This document shows, in pieces, positions 55,787-64,000 of a stretch of 64,000 nt of DNA. The position numbers were made by a program, and so were the translations under genes. Location of the stretch: the NCBI GenBank assembly GCA_017456545.1, contig JAFTJE010000012.1, positions 18,222 through 82,221 on the forward strand, read 5' to 3'. Each line of letters starts with the position of its first letter. Within the stretch, counting starts at the first letter, position 1. This stretch comes from Clostridia bacterium. Its GTDB lineage: Bacteria > Bacillota > Clostridia > Oscillospirales > CAG-272. The notes under the pieces are model-generated. The model was given only the letters and a program-made list of their open reading frames with translations, made no database searches and had not been told where the DNA came from.

Positions 55787-55868
55787 TATTTTGCAATGTA
55801 GAATGAAGAATTAAAAATGCATAATTCAGAATGACGAACAGTCCGGAGGGACTAACTTATGTCACCGG

Positions 55869-56034
55869 ATAAACAACAAAGCCTTCTTCTTTCGTGGGAG
55901 AAGAATTTTGGTCTGGTCCATACAAAGCAGAAAATCAGTATTCTATATCAATTGAAGAATTTAATTCTGGTTGGAATGGATGGTTAACTATTAAATTAGA
56001 TAATTTGGAATATGAATGTGAATATTCTCGATAA
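55869..56034 (+). pseudogene. 3' fragment of a lost gene
   Basis: A frame without a start codon reads FVGEEFWSGPYKAENQYSIS and ends SGWNGWLTIKLDNLEYECEYSR before a TAA at 56032. Composition is protein-like but no start, RBS or upstream coding sequence exists. GCAGAAT-type repeat debris and CGAACAGTCCGGAGGGACT precede it. It could be the tail of a deleted gene. Confidence 0.4.
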
Positions 56035-56052
56035 ATCTTAAAGGAGGAAACT

Positions 56053-57570
56053 ATGAAAAAACTACTATTTACAATTTTAATAATACTTTTGTGTCTGACC
56101 TCCTTTATGCTCATTTCCTGCGAAGGGGAGGAGGATACCACAACTGTTAAGACTTCCGAGTTTAGTATTACATATGAATTAAATGGAGGAATAAACAGCG
56201 TGGATAATCCCCTTACATACACAAAAGGGGAGATAGTAACTCTAAATAATCCAACAAAAGACAATTACTATATTAAGGGCTGGTATACAGACGCAGCTTT
56301 TACTAATAAGATAACCGAGATTAAGGATAAATCAGAGAATATAACCCTGTACGCAAAATGGACTCCTGTTGTAACATACAATATTAATTACGAGCTGAAC
56401 GGTGGAACGAACAGTGGGGATAATCCCCAAAATTACAAAACAGGCGACACAGTAAGCTTAGCCTTTCCGGAAAAGGAATACTATATGTTTGCAGGATGGT
56501 ATACGGATTCAGCCCTTACAAACGAGATTAAGGAAATAAAGGACAAGGAAGAAAGCTTAACTCTGTATGCCAAATGGATACCCTATGAAGAGGTTTTCGA
56601 GTTTTATGTTTCTGATGGCACATATGTTGTTAATGGTTGTAAAATAGAAGCAGAAACATTAATAATACCATCTACATATAAGAACTTGCCAGTTACAAAA
56701 ATATCAAATTATGCTTTTTGTTATTTACATTCTCTTAAAAGAATTGTAATTCCTGACAGTATAATTTCAATAGGCAGTCATTCATTTTATAAATGTGATT
56801 CTCTTGAAAGTATTACTTTGCCAAGTAGTTTGGTGTCATTTGGTAGGGCAGCACTTTGCGAATGCTTTTCACTTAAAAATATATTTGTTGATTCAAATAA
56901 TCAGAATTTCAAGTCGGTAGATGGCATACTGTATAGTAAGGATGGAAAAACCTTAATTCGTTATCCTCAAGGTAGAAAAGATGATACATTTAATATACCT
57001 AACGGTGTAACCACCATAAACAATAATGCTTTTTCATTTAGCTTAGACCTTAAGAGCATAACAATACCTGAGGGAGTAACATTAATTGGAGACGGAGCAT
57101 TTTTTGGTTGCACCTCTCTCGGGAACATAGTAATACCGGATACTGTAATTCAAATGGAAGCAGATGCTTTTAATGGATGTACTTCGCTTAAACAAGTAAT
57201 TTTATCAAATAATCTTGAAGCCATAAATAATCATGCTTTTAGAAATTGCATTGCATTGAAAAGTATAGTTATTCCCGATAGTATAAAGAGTATTGGATAT
57301 AAAGCGTTTTTGAACTGTAATACTCTTGAGGAAGTAATTATAGGAAATGGTGTAACCTTAATAGGGCAAGAGGCATTTATGGATTGCTCATCCCTTAAAA
57401 GCATAGTAATTCCCGATAGTGTAACGACCATAAGGGAATTAGCTTTTTTCCATTGCTCGTCACTTACTGCATATTGCGAGGCAGAAACAAAGCCTGAGGG
57501 CTGGAATGACAAATGGTTTAGCTATGGAACAGAAAATGTAGTCTGGGGCTATAAGGGAAGTAATGATTAA
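56053..57570 (+). CDS. surface lipoprotein with InlB-type B-repeats and leucine-rich repeats
   Basis: A 505-aa secreted lipoprotein. The signal peptide MKKLLFTILIILLCLTSFML ends at lipobox LISC. Two InlB B-repeat modules of about 70 residues follow (ITYELNGG...LYAKW; INYELNGG...LYAKW), then about ten BspA/LRR_5 repeats (IGSHSFYKCDSLESITLPSS type) and a short C-terminal cap. It probably acts in adhesion or ligand binding at the surface. The AAAGGAGGAA Shine-Dalgarno and the first 180 bp are almost identical to those of the gene at 63766. Confidence 0.92.
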   Translation: MKKLLFTILIILLCLTSFMLISCEGEEDTTTVKTSEFSITYELNGGINSVDNPLTYTKGEIVTLNNPTKDNYYIKGWYTDAAFTNKITEIKDKSENITLYAKWTPVVTYNINYELNGGTNSGDNPQNYKTGDTVSLAFPEKEYYMFAGWYTDSALTNEIKEIKDKEESLTLYAKWIPYEEVFEFYVSDGTYVVNGCKIEAETLIIPSTYKNLPVTKISNYAFCYLHSLKRIVIPDSIISIGSHSFYKCDSLESITLPSSLVSFGRAALCECFSLKNIFVDSNNQNFKSVDGILYSKDGKTLIRYPQGRKDDTFNIPNGVTTINNNAFSFSLDLKSITIPEGVTLIGDGAFFGCTSLGNIVIPDTVIQMEADAFNGCTSLKQVILSNNLEAINNHAFRNCIALKSIVIPDSIKSIGYKAFLNCNTLEEVIIGNGVTLIGQEAFMDCSSLKSIVIPDSVTTIRELAFFHCSSLTAYCEAETKPEGWNDKWFSYGTENVVWGYKGSND

Positions 57571-57720
57571 GAATATAATCATGCTACTCCCTGTCTGAAA
57601 ACTTAGCTCTGACAACGGGACAACAAAAGGTATAGAATATTAAAACAGATTAATAGGATGAGATTTTAGAATATTATCCCCAAGCTCACAAGTAGGTCAA
57701 ATAAAAATTAAAGAATAACA

Positions 57721-57787
57721 AGAACGGATATTGCAATCTCCAAGGCATTTTCGCTTCGGTGTCTATGTATGTCCGTTCTTATTTTTT
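57721..57787 (+). terminator. long-loop hairpin with T-run
   Basis: AGAACGGA (57721-57728) pairs with TCCGTTCT (57772-57779), followed by TATTTTTTG. It may end the lipoprotein transcript. The rest of 57571-57879 holds no gene. Confidence 0.5.
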
Positions 57788-57879
57788 GATTAATTAAAAA
57801 TTCTGCACCCTTATTGTGAGAAGATAATTCCATATGATCAAAAGTACCCTTTATTATATTTAATAATTTTAATAAGGTA

Positions 57880-58200
57880 TTGACAAACGGAAAAAGATTT
57901 GATAAAATGTTCTTGTTATTTTGAAAAACGCTTGAGTAAAAATCAGTAACCGTATTTTTGGGCTTTCAGAGAGCTGTCGTTTGGTGCAAGACAGTAGCTT
58001 GATGACGGCGAATTCCTTTTACAAGTTGTGGGTTGAAGGCGTGTGCTGTGTAGACCTCACCGGCAGTCACCGTTACAGGACAGGGTGTATGGTGGTACAC
58101 CTATAAAGGCTTATTTTGTGAAATGTAAGCAAAGCAGAGTGGTAACACGGATATTCCGTCCCTGTAATTTCTCCTATGAGAAATCGGGGATTTTTTTGTT
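57880..58200 (+). promoter_or_regulatory. T-box riboswitch of pheST
   Basis: The promoter is TTGACA (57880-57885), 17 bp, TAAAAT (57903-57908). Stem I is closed by CTTGAGTAAAA / TTTTACAAG and has distal AGAGAGCTG and GGTGCAAG. The specifier loop reads GAA-TTC-C, giving TTC (Phe). The T-box AGAGTGGTAACACGG lies near 58137-58152, and a terminator (CCGTCCCTGTAATTTCTC / GAGAAATCGGGG plus T-run) ends near 58200. Uncharged tRNA-Phe would favour antitermination. Confidence 0.9.
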
Positions 58201-58279
58201 TTTACCACCAAATTAAAAAGGGTCAGCTAAATGAGTACAGTGACCTGAAAACTGTAAGTTATGAAAAGGAGTATACACA

Positions 58280-59317
58280 ATGAAGGAAAAGTTAGAAGCT
58301 TTGCTCCGAGATGGAGCAGAGAAGATTCAAAACGCCAAGACAGAGGGTGAATTACAGGAAATCAAGGGTGCCCTTCTTGGCAAGCAGGGAAGCGTTACAG
58401 AGCTTCTTAAGGAGATACCTAAGCTTGATGTGTCCTTAAGACCCGAAATGGGCAAGGCAGTAAACAATGTTAAAGCTCTTTTGTCCGAGCAGATTGAGGG
58501 CAGAAGGGAGGAGCTTAAGCTGAAGGCATCCGAAATATCCCCTGATTTTGACTGCACCATCCCCGGTATTGAGCCTAAAATCGGAGGACTCCACCCCATT
58601 ACACAGATGTGCTATGATTTGAACGATGCATTCCGTTCTATGGGCTTTGAGGTGTTCTCGGGACCTGAAATCACAAGTGAATATTTTGCCTTTGACAATC
58701 TCAACTTCCCCCCGAATCACCCTGCAAGAGAGAGTATGGATACCTATTGGCTGGCAGGTCACGATACAGGTGACGCCGATAAGAAGCTTTGTCTCCGTCC
58801 CCATCTTACAGGTGATAGCGTACGCTATATGCAGACACATAAGCCCCCATACAGATTTGTATATCCCGGCAGAGTGTACAGAAACGAGACCACAGACGCC
58901 CGTCACGAAAGAGCATTCTTCCAGTATGAGGCACTTATTGTGGATAAGGACTTTACCTATACAGCGGGAAAGGTTATGATAAAGAGCATTCTTTCCAAGG
59001 TTTTCGGACAGGATGTTCCCGTTCGTATGAGAGCAGGCTTCTTCCCATTTGTAGAGCCTGGCTTTGAAATTGATATGGGCTGTCTTGTATGCGGAGGTAA
59101 GGGCTGTAGCGTATGTAAGCATGTTGGCTGGATTGAGATTATGCCCGGTGGCACACCCCATCCCAATGTACTTCGTTCTGCAGGACTTGACCCCGATGAG
59201 TACACAGGCTTCTATGTAAATATCGGTCTTGACCGACTTGTTATGATGCGTTACGGAGTTGACGATGTCCGTCTTTTCCACAGCACAGACCTTCGCTTCT
59301 TAAAGCAGTTCAAATAA
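58280..59317 (+). CDS. pheS: phenylalanyl-tRNA synthetase alpha subunit
   Basis: Catalytic subunit of the (alpha-beta)2 enzyme, 345 aa. An N-terminal coiled coil (1-90) is followed by the class II core with HPITQMCYDLNDAFRSMGFEV, motif 2 (FVYPGRVYRNETTDARHERAFFQ) and motif 3 (NIGLDRLVMMRYGVDDVR). A four-cysteine cluster CLVCGGKGCSVCKHVG near 255 could bind zinc; PheS usually has a shorter, cysteine-poorer loop there. It is coupled with pheT 14 bp downstream. Confidence 0.96.
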   Translation: MKEKLEALLRDGAEKIQNAKTEGELQEIKGALLGKQGSVTELLKEIPKLDVSLRPEMGKAVNNVKALLSEQIEGRREELKLKASEISPDFDCTIPGIEPKIGGLHPITQMCYDLNDAFRSMGFEVFSGPEITSEYFAFDNLNFPPNHPARESMDTYWLAGHDTGDADKKLCLRPHLTGDSVRYMQTHKPPYRFVYPGRVYRNETTDARHERAFFQYEALIVDKDFTYTAGKVMIKSILSKVFGQDVPVRMRAGFFPFVEPGFEIDMGCLVCGGKGCSVCKHVGWIEIMPGGTPHPNVLRSAGLDPDEYTGFYVNIGLDRLVMMRYGVDDVRLFHSTDLRFLKQFK

Positions 59318-59331
59318 GGAGAAAACGGAAA

Positions 59332-61767
59332 ATGAAATTATCACTTAATTGGATTAAGGATTTTGTAAAGATACCTGACGATATGGACCTTACAAGACTT
59401 GCCTATGACCTTACTATGTCAACAGTTGAGGTTGAGGGAGCAGAGAGCCTTGCTAAGCGTTTTGATAAGATTGTAGTCGGTGAAATAAAAGAGGTTTTAC
59501 CCCATCCCAATGCAGACAAGCTCCGTGTATGTAAGGTAGATATCGGTGAGGATGTTAAGGACATTGTATGCGGTGGCTCCAATCTTGAGCCGGGTATGAG
59601 GGTTGTTGTTGCCTGCCCCGGTGCTATGGTTCGTTGGCACGGAGAGGGAGAGCCCGTTGAAATCAAGAATACAAAGCTCCGTGGAGTTGCCAGCTTCGGT
59701 ATGATATGTGCCTCCACAGAGGTAGGGCTTGAGGACCTCTTCCCCTTGAAGGATGACCACGAGATTATGGATATTACCTCCTTTGATGTAAAGGCGGGTA
59801 CACCTTTGGCTACAGCTCTTGACCTTGATGATATTATTCTTGAAATAGACAATAAGTCAATGACTAACCGTCCCGACCTCTGGGGTCACTACGGTATAGC
59901 AAGAGAGATAGCTGCTCTTTATGACCTACCCTTAGTTGAATTTGAGAAGTATGAGCCCGATGTAGATGCTGAGTACGATGTAAGAATTTTGGATAGTGAC
60001 AGATGCCCCAGATTTATCGGTGCTAAGGTAGAGGGGCTCTCGGTTAAGCCCTCACCCTTCAAAATGCAGAGCCGTATCTGGCGTGTAGGTATGCGTCCTA
60101 TCAATGCCCTTGTTGATATTACAAACTATGTAATGCTTGCAACAGGTCAGCCCACACATGTTTATGATTCCAACCACATCATCGACCATATTGAGGTTCG
60201 CCGTGCTAATGAGGGTGAAACACTCCAGCTCCTTAACGATAAGGTGCTTGAGCTCTCCACTGATGATCTTGTAATCGCAGACGGAGAAGGAGCAGTAGGA
60301 CTTGCAGGCGTTATGGGTGGCGGAAAGGACTCCGTTCTTCCCGATACTGAAAGCGTGATTTTCGAGTGTGCTAATTTCGAGTCAAGAGGCATAAGAAGAA
60401 CAGCACTTCGCTACGATAACAGAACAGAGGCATCCTCCAGATATGAAAAGGCAGTAGACCCCGAACGCTGTGACCAGGCAGTTTCCATGGCTATGGAGCT
60501 TTTTGCAAAGCTCTACCCCGAAATGAAGGTTACATCCTATAAGGACCTGTATGTAAAGAAGCTTGAAAAGAAGGAAATAGATGTAGAGCTTGAATGGCTT
60601 GACCGTCGTCTCGGTATGCGTATCCCTCAGGAGGTAGTAGCAAAGAAGCTCGGCACTATGGGCTATGAGGTTACCTTTACCGAGGACAGTATGCACATTG
60701 TCGTTCCCACATGGCGTTCCACAGGGGATGTGTCGATAAAAGCCGATATAATGGAAGAGGTTGCCCGTATGTACGGCTACGAAAACTTCCAGCCCACATC
60801 TATTACAACCACCTTTGACGGTGCTATCAATCAGCTTGAGGTAGACCTTGTTCGCAGAGTTAAGGAATACCTTGCATTCCGTTGCAATATGCAGGAGATA
60901 TTTACCTATCCCTGGATGAGTGATGAATTTGTACACGCAATTATGCCTACAACCGACGGTATTCTTGCTCTTGCAACACCCCCATCACCTAACGAGAGCT
61001 ATGTAAGATGCTCACTCCTTCCCAATATCTGCAAGGCTATTGTAAAGAATGAACGCAATTTTGATGAGTTCGATATCTTTGAGGAGGCACAGATTTTCCT
61101 TGACTCCGATTATACAGAGGAGTATAAGGGAGAGAAGCTCCCCTGCCAGAAGAAGCACCTTGGCTGTGCCTTCGTTGGCAAGAGTGATAATATAGCAGAG
61201 CTTTTCCGTCGTGCAAAGGGTGTTATAGGTATGATGCCCAGATACACACATATGGAAGCATTCACCTTTGAGAAGGTAGAAAAGCCCTATTGGGCTGACG
61301 AAACCGTATGGCTCAATATCCTTTTGAACGGCAAAAGGATTGGTGACCTTGCGTTGCTTTCCAAAAAATCTGCATTGGCGTGTGGCATTAAGGTGCTTTC
61401 TGCAGTTCTTGTGGAGCTTGATATGGACGCTTTGGAGCCTCTTAAGTCGAGAACAAACCGTTACGCACGCTTACCCGAATTCCCGATGAATGAGTATGAC
61501 CTTTCCTTCGTGGTTGACGCATCCGTTAAGTGGGCTGATATCTACGGTGCAATAATGACAAAGAAGTCAGATGACTCTCTCCTTAAGGAGGTTAAGTTTG
61601 TTGACGAATATACAGGTAAGCAGATTCCTGCAGGCAAGAAGTCTGTTACCGTCCGTCTTGTAATCGGCTCCGGAGAAAAGACCCTTACCGGTGCAGAAAT
61701 TGAGCAGGTTGCAAAGAGTACAACAAAGAAGCTCTCTAAGGCTATCGGTGTTGAAATAAGAGGATAA
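59332..61767 (+). CDS. pheT: phenylalanyl-tRNA synthetase beta subunit
   Basis: Large subunit, 811 aa. Domains in order: tRNA-binding EMAP-like domain (about 40-150, VVGEIKEVLPHPNADKLRVC), B3/B4 editing domain (about 210-400), B5 domain, core and the C-terminal anticodon-binding ferredoxin-like domain (from about 715, RYARLPEFPMNEYDLSFVVD). The standard length and order agree with an intact, editing-competent enzyme. Confidence 0.96.
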   Translation: MKLSLNWIKDFVKIPDDMDLTRLAYDLTMSTVEVEGAESLAKRFDKIVVGEIKEVLPHPNADKLRVCKVDIGEDVKDIVCGGSNLEPGMRVVVACPGAMVRWHGEGEPVEIKNTKLRGVASFGMICASTEVGLEDLFPLKDDHEIMDITSFDVKAGTPLATALDLDDIILEIDNKSMTNRPDLWGHYGIAREIAALYDLPLVEFEKYEPDVDAEYDVRILDSDRCPRFIGAKVEGLSVKPSPFKMQSRIWRVGMRPINALVDITNYVMLATGQPTHVYDSNHIIDHIEVRRANEGETLQLLNDKVLELSTDDLVIADGEGAVGLAGVMGGGKDSVLPDTESVIFECANFESRGIRRTALRYDNRTEASSRYEKAVDPERCDQAVSMAMELFAKLYPEMKVTSYKDLYVKKLEKKEIDVELEWLDRRLGMRIPQEVVAKKLGTMGYEVTFTEDSMHIVVPTWRSTGDVSIKADIMEEVARMYGYENFQPTSITTTFDGAINQLEVDLVRRVKEYLAFRCNMQEIFTYPWMSDEFVHAIMPTTDGILALATPPSPNESYVRCSLLPNICKAIVKNERNFDEFDIFEEAQIFLDSDYTEEYKGEKLPCQKKHLGCAFVGKSDNIAELFRRAKGVIGMMPRYTHMEAFTFEKVEKPYWADETVWLNILLNGKRIGDLALLSKKSALACGIKVLSAVLVELDMDALEPLKSRTNRYARLPEFPMNEYDLSFVVDASVKWADIYGAIMTKKSDDSLLKEVKFVDEYTGKQIPAGKKSVTVRLVIGSGEKTLTGAEIEQVAKSTTKKLSKAIGVEIRG

Positions 61768-61771
61768 ATAA

Positions 61772-61797
61772 AAAGGCGAGGATAACCTCGCCTTTCG
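61772..61797 (+). terminator. terminator after pheT
   Basis: AAAGGCGAGG-ATAA-CCTCGCCTTT is a perfect 10-bp stem; the following T-run is weak. Confidence 0.65.
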
Positions 61798-61916
61798 CAT
61801 TGAAAAAATGCAAGCGTATGGTTTTTTTGTCACAAAGATAATAAAAATCAAATGCTCTTGACACAAGCACTGTAAGGTGATATAATTTTGTTAATATATT
61901 TTGTTTGGGGGACTAT

Positions 61917-62771
61917 ATGAGAAGATTATCTATTACAAGAACTAAATCATTTGTAGGATGTCTTTGCAAAACAAAAATCTACATAGAGGATAACACATCA
62001 ACCGATCTTGTTATCAAGGGCGTTGGTTGCAGATTTCTTGGTGAAATCAAAAACGGTGCAACAGAGACCTTTGAGATAGGGGAAGAGAGTGCTAAGCTTT
62101 TTGCCATTGCAGGAAAAACAAGCAAAAACTACTGTAACGAGCTTTATGTACTTCCCGAGGGTAGTGAGGATATTGCTCTTACAGGTAAGCACAAGTACAA
62201 TCCCGGTGCAGGCAATCCCTTCTACTTTGATAATAATAATTCCGGTGAGGCAGCTGTAAACAGATCTGCCAACAAAAACAGGGGTATGATAATTATGGCT
62301 ATTGCTATTGCGATAGGTATTGTGATAGGTATTTTTGCCCCCAACATTATTACATCGGTACAAAACAAGAAGCCTATGGATATTGAAGTAGACGATATGA
62401 AGATGACCTTGACTAAAGCCTTTGAAGAAAAGGAAGACGATGTGGGAATCTACTACGCCTCAGATGATGTTGCAGTATATTTCATAGAAGAAAAATTTAC
62501 TGACCTTGGCGTACACGCAAATGGCTCGGCTAAAAATTATGCAGAGCTTGCCCTTTTAGCAAATAACATAGATACAGAAGTAAAGGAAGAGGACGGACTT
62601 GTATATTTCGTTTACACAAAGACCGTCAAGTCAAAAACATTTAAGTATTACTCATTCTCTTACAAAGAGGATGACGCATTCTGGCTTATTCAGTTTGCCG
62701 TAAGAGAAAATGATGCTCCCGAATATGAGGACAGAATTTTCGAGTGGGCAAAATCTGTTGAATTTTCATAA
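61917..62771 (+). CDS. single-pass membrane protein of unknown function
   Basis: A 284-aa protein. The N-terminal region (1-115) is beta-rich and cysteine-containing (FVGCLCKTKIYIEDN; YCNELYVLPEG). One hydrophobic segment lies at about 122-146 (IIMAIAIAIGIVIGIFAP), followed by an extracellular domain of about 135 residues that begins MTLTKAFEEKEDDVGIYY. The C-terminal part resembles small PsbP/LpqN-like or DUF-type folds, but I do not recognise a family. The ATG at 61917 has TTGGGGGA upstream. Monocistronic. Confidence 0.78.
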   Translation: MRRLSITRTKSFVGCLCKTKIYIEDNTSTDLVIKGVGCRFLGEIKNGATETFEIGEESAKLFAIAGKTSKNYCNELYVLPEGSEDIALTGKHKYNPGAGNPFYFDNNNSGEAAVNRSANKNRGMIIMAIAIAIGIVIGIFAPNIITSVQNKKPMDIEVDDMKMTLTKAFEEKEDDVGIYYASDDVAVYFIEEKFTDLGVHANGSAKNYAELALLANNIDTEVKEEDGLVYFVYTKTVKSKTFKYYSFSYKEDDAFWLIQFAVRENDAPEYEDRIFEWAKSVEFS

Positions 62772-62787
62772 TATCTTGAGCTTAAGC

Positions 62788-62820
62788 AAAAAACAGCCAC
62801 TCCTGTGGCTGTTTTTTTAT
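62788..62820. terminator. bidirectional terminator
   Basis: AAAACAGCCAC-TCCT-GTGGCTGTTTT has A/T runs on both sides, between convergent genes. Confidence 0.85.
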
Positions 62821-62830
62821 TGTAACAAAA

Positions 62831-63457
62831 TTATTTATTAAGGCTGTAAAAAGCGTCAAGCCATTTGGATTTGATATAAGCGTGACCCTTAGGAGTGGGG
62901 TGTACGCCGTCGCCAATCCAATAATTGTTGGGAGCAAGGGTAGCCAGCTTATCAAAGCCCTCCTGAAGAGGAATAAAGCTAAGAGAATACTTTTCGGCAA
63001 CACGCTTAGCCATCTCGGCTCTCTTCTTTGTCTCGGTATTAAAGAAATCCCAGTTTTCCTCAGTTGAGCAAGCCTTGAGAACAAAGGGCTCCATAATCAT
63101 AATCTTAATATTTGGGAGAGCCTCCTTTATTTCCTCAATAAGCATACAGTATATTTTGAAGAATTTGTCGGCACAAACGCCGTTGGGTGAGTCACCAAGC
63201 TCGTGCCATACATCGTTAACACCGATAAGAATGGACATTATATCGGGCTGGAGATTAATGATATCACGCTTAATACGGGCATATACATCAACGATACGGT
63301 TACCGCTGATACCTCTGTTGAAAAACTCGTGCTTGCCGGGCTCAAGATAGCCAAGCTCAGCCTCTACAAGATGGGGATAGCCCCTGCCAAGATTACAGTT
63401 GTCATTATAGGATCTTCCGCAATCGGTAATGGAGTCACCCTGGAACAATATTCTCAT
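62831..63457 (-). CDS. SGNH/GDSL-type esterase
   Basis: A 208-aa single-domain SGNH hydrolase. All four blocks are visible: GDSITDCGR (nucleophile Ser near 9), NRGISGNR, ILIGVNDVWHE and DGVHPTPKGH with the Asp/His pair near 190. There is no signal peptide, so it is cytoplasmic. Families of this size act as carbohydrate acetyl-esterases or lysophospholipases; substrate unknown. Confidence 0.9.
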   Translation of the reverse strand: MRILFQGDSITDCGRSYNDNCNLGRGYPHLVEAELGYLEPGKHEFFNRGISGNRIVDVYARIKRDIINLQPDIMSILIGVNDVWHELGDSPNGVCADKFFKIYCMLIEEIKEALPNIKIMIMEPFVLKACSTEENWDFFNTETKKRAEMAKRVAEKYSLSFIPLQEGFDKLATLAPNNYWIGDGVHPTPKGHAYIKSKWLDAFYSLNK

Positions 63458-63620
63458 AATTTTCTCCTTACGGTTTTTTTTTCTTTATTCTACCATAAAA
63501 TACCTTTCCGGTCAAGGAAATATTAAATAAAATATGCTTTACAAAAAGGTGCGTGAGACTTAACCTTAATATATGTACCCCATGCAAAAGGAATGTGCAA
63601 TACAAGTCGAAAACCTCTTG

Positions 63621-63649
63621 TTGACAAAGTGACCGTAATATGGTAAAAT
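63621..63649 (+). promoter_or_regulatory. promoter upstream of the truncated lipoprotein gene
   Basis: TTGACA (63621-63626), 17 bp and TAAAAT (63644-63649), about 115 nt before the start codon. The 308-bp gap 63458-63765 holds no other feature. Confidence 0.65.
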
Positions 63650-63765
63650 ATTCTAAAAGAGCTAAATGTAATTTACTGAATAATTTTGAAAATCAATTTG
63701 ATTACAATGCAAAAAATATATAAACCCCGTTCAGCGAAATATTTATAAAATCAGGAGGGAAAGCT

Positions 63766-64000
63766 ATGAAAAAACTACTATTTACAATTATAATGATACT
63801 TCTATGCTTGACCTCCTTTATGCTTGTTTCCTGCGACGGGGAGGAGGACACCACAACGGTTAAGCCTCCCGAGTTTAGTATTACATATGAATTAAATGGA
63901 GGAACAAACAGCGTGGATAATCCCCTTACATACACAAAAGGGGAGATAGTAACTCTAAATAATCCAACAAAAGAAAATTACTATTTTAAGGGCTGGTATA
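63766..64000 (+). CDS. surface lipoprotein with InlB-type B-repeat (N-terminal part)
   Basis: The first 78 codons of a gene cut by the window edge. The signal peptide and lipobox (MKKLLFTIIMILLCLTSFML, VSC) and the first B-repeat (FSITYELNGGTNSVDN...) match the protein at 56053 with only a few differences. It has an AGGAGGG Shine-Dalgarno. It is a paralogue of that lipoprotein, probably also with LRR_5 repeats further on. Confidence 0.88.
   Translation, partial: MKKLLFTIIMILLCLTSFMLVSCDGEEDTTTVKPPEFSITYELNGGTNSVDNPLTYTKGEIVTLNNPTKENYYFKGWY

Overview
The window looks like the replication-origin neighbourhood of a low-GC Gram-positive anaerobe of the class Clostridia, probably an uncultured gut relative of the Oscillospirales or Christensenellales. 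The evidence is the dnaA-dnaN-recF-remB-gyrB-gyrA order, parA/parB/noc with parS-like sites, T-box leaders on tRNA-synthetase operons, PerR with a reverse rubrerythrin, diaminopimelate dehydrogenase, and BspA-like leucine-rich lipoproteins. Taxonomy is inferred from gene content only.

Layout. 1-4.5 kb: a partial LytTR regulator, a small protein, mscL, ddh, a DUF5662 protein and an EEP-family phosphatase/nuclease, separated by simple repeats. 4.5-17.8 kb, all leftward: pgsA, rimO, recX, recA, a membrane-anchored protein, gyrA, gyrB, remB, recF, dnaN and dnaA, many joined by 1-4 nt stop/start overlaps. 18-22 kb, rightward: trkA-trkH and azlC-azlD. 22.2-28.7 kb: a transposase-less IS200 derivative, then leftward nudix, lipoprotein, membrane protein, parB, parA and noc. 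The parA-noc gap holds four parS-like palindromes, an AT-rich direct repeat and DnaA boxes. Almost everything left of this gap reads left and almost everything right of it reads right, so it may be the true origin. A second DnaA-box group lies between dnaA and dnaN.

29-42.8 kb is an accessory region. It holds perR-rubrerythrin, a PBECR-like nuclease, a promoter-to-terminator sRNA candidate and an IS200 element with a frameshifted transposase. Next come two 1.36-kb single-regulator cassettes bounded by the same inverted repeat, and GC-rich structured non-coding DNA. A restriction-modification system with two cytosine methyltransferases and a controller protein follows, then GDPD, a GH63-like hydrolase, and a tRNA-Pro with a degenerate copy 2 kb away.

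43-64 kb returns to conserved genes: a flippase-like protein, an NCS2 purine permease, T-box-aspS-gatCAB, nadE, a domain-swapped GH3, two SGNH hydrolases, T-box-pheST, and two BspA-like lipoproteins with nearly identical 5' ends (the second cut by the window). The GatA of the aspS-gatCAB operon has lost both catalytic serines. The aspS T-box appears to read Asn (AAC), which fits control of tRNA-dependent Asn formation.
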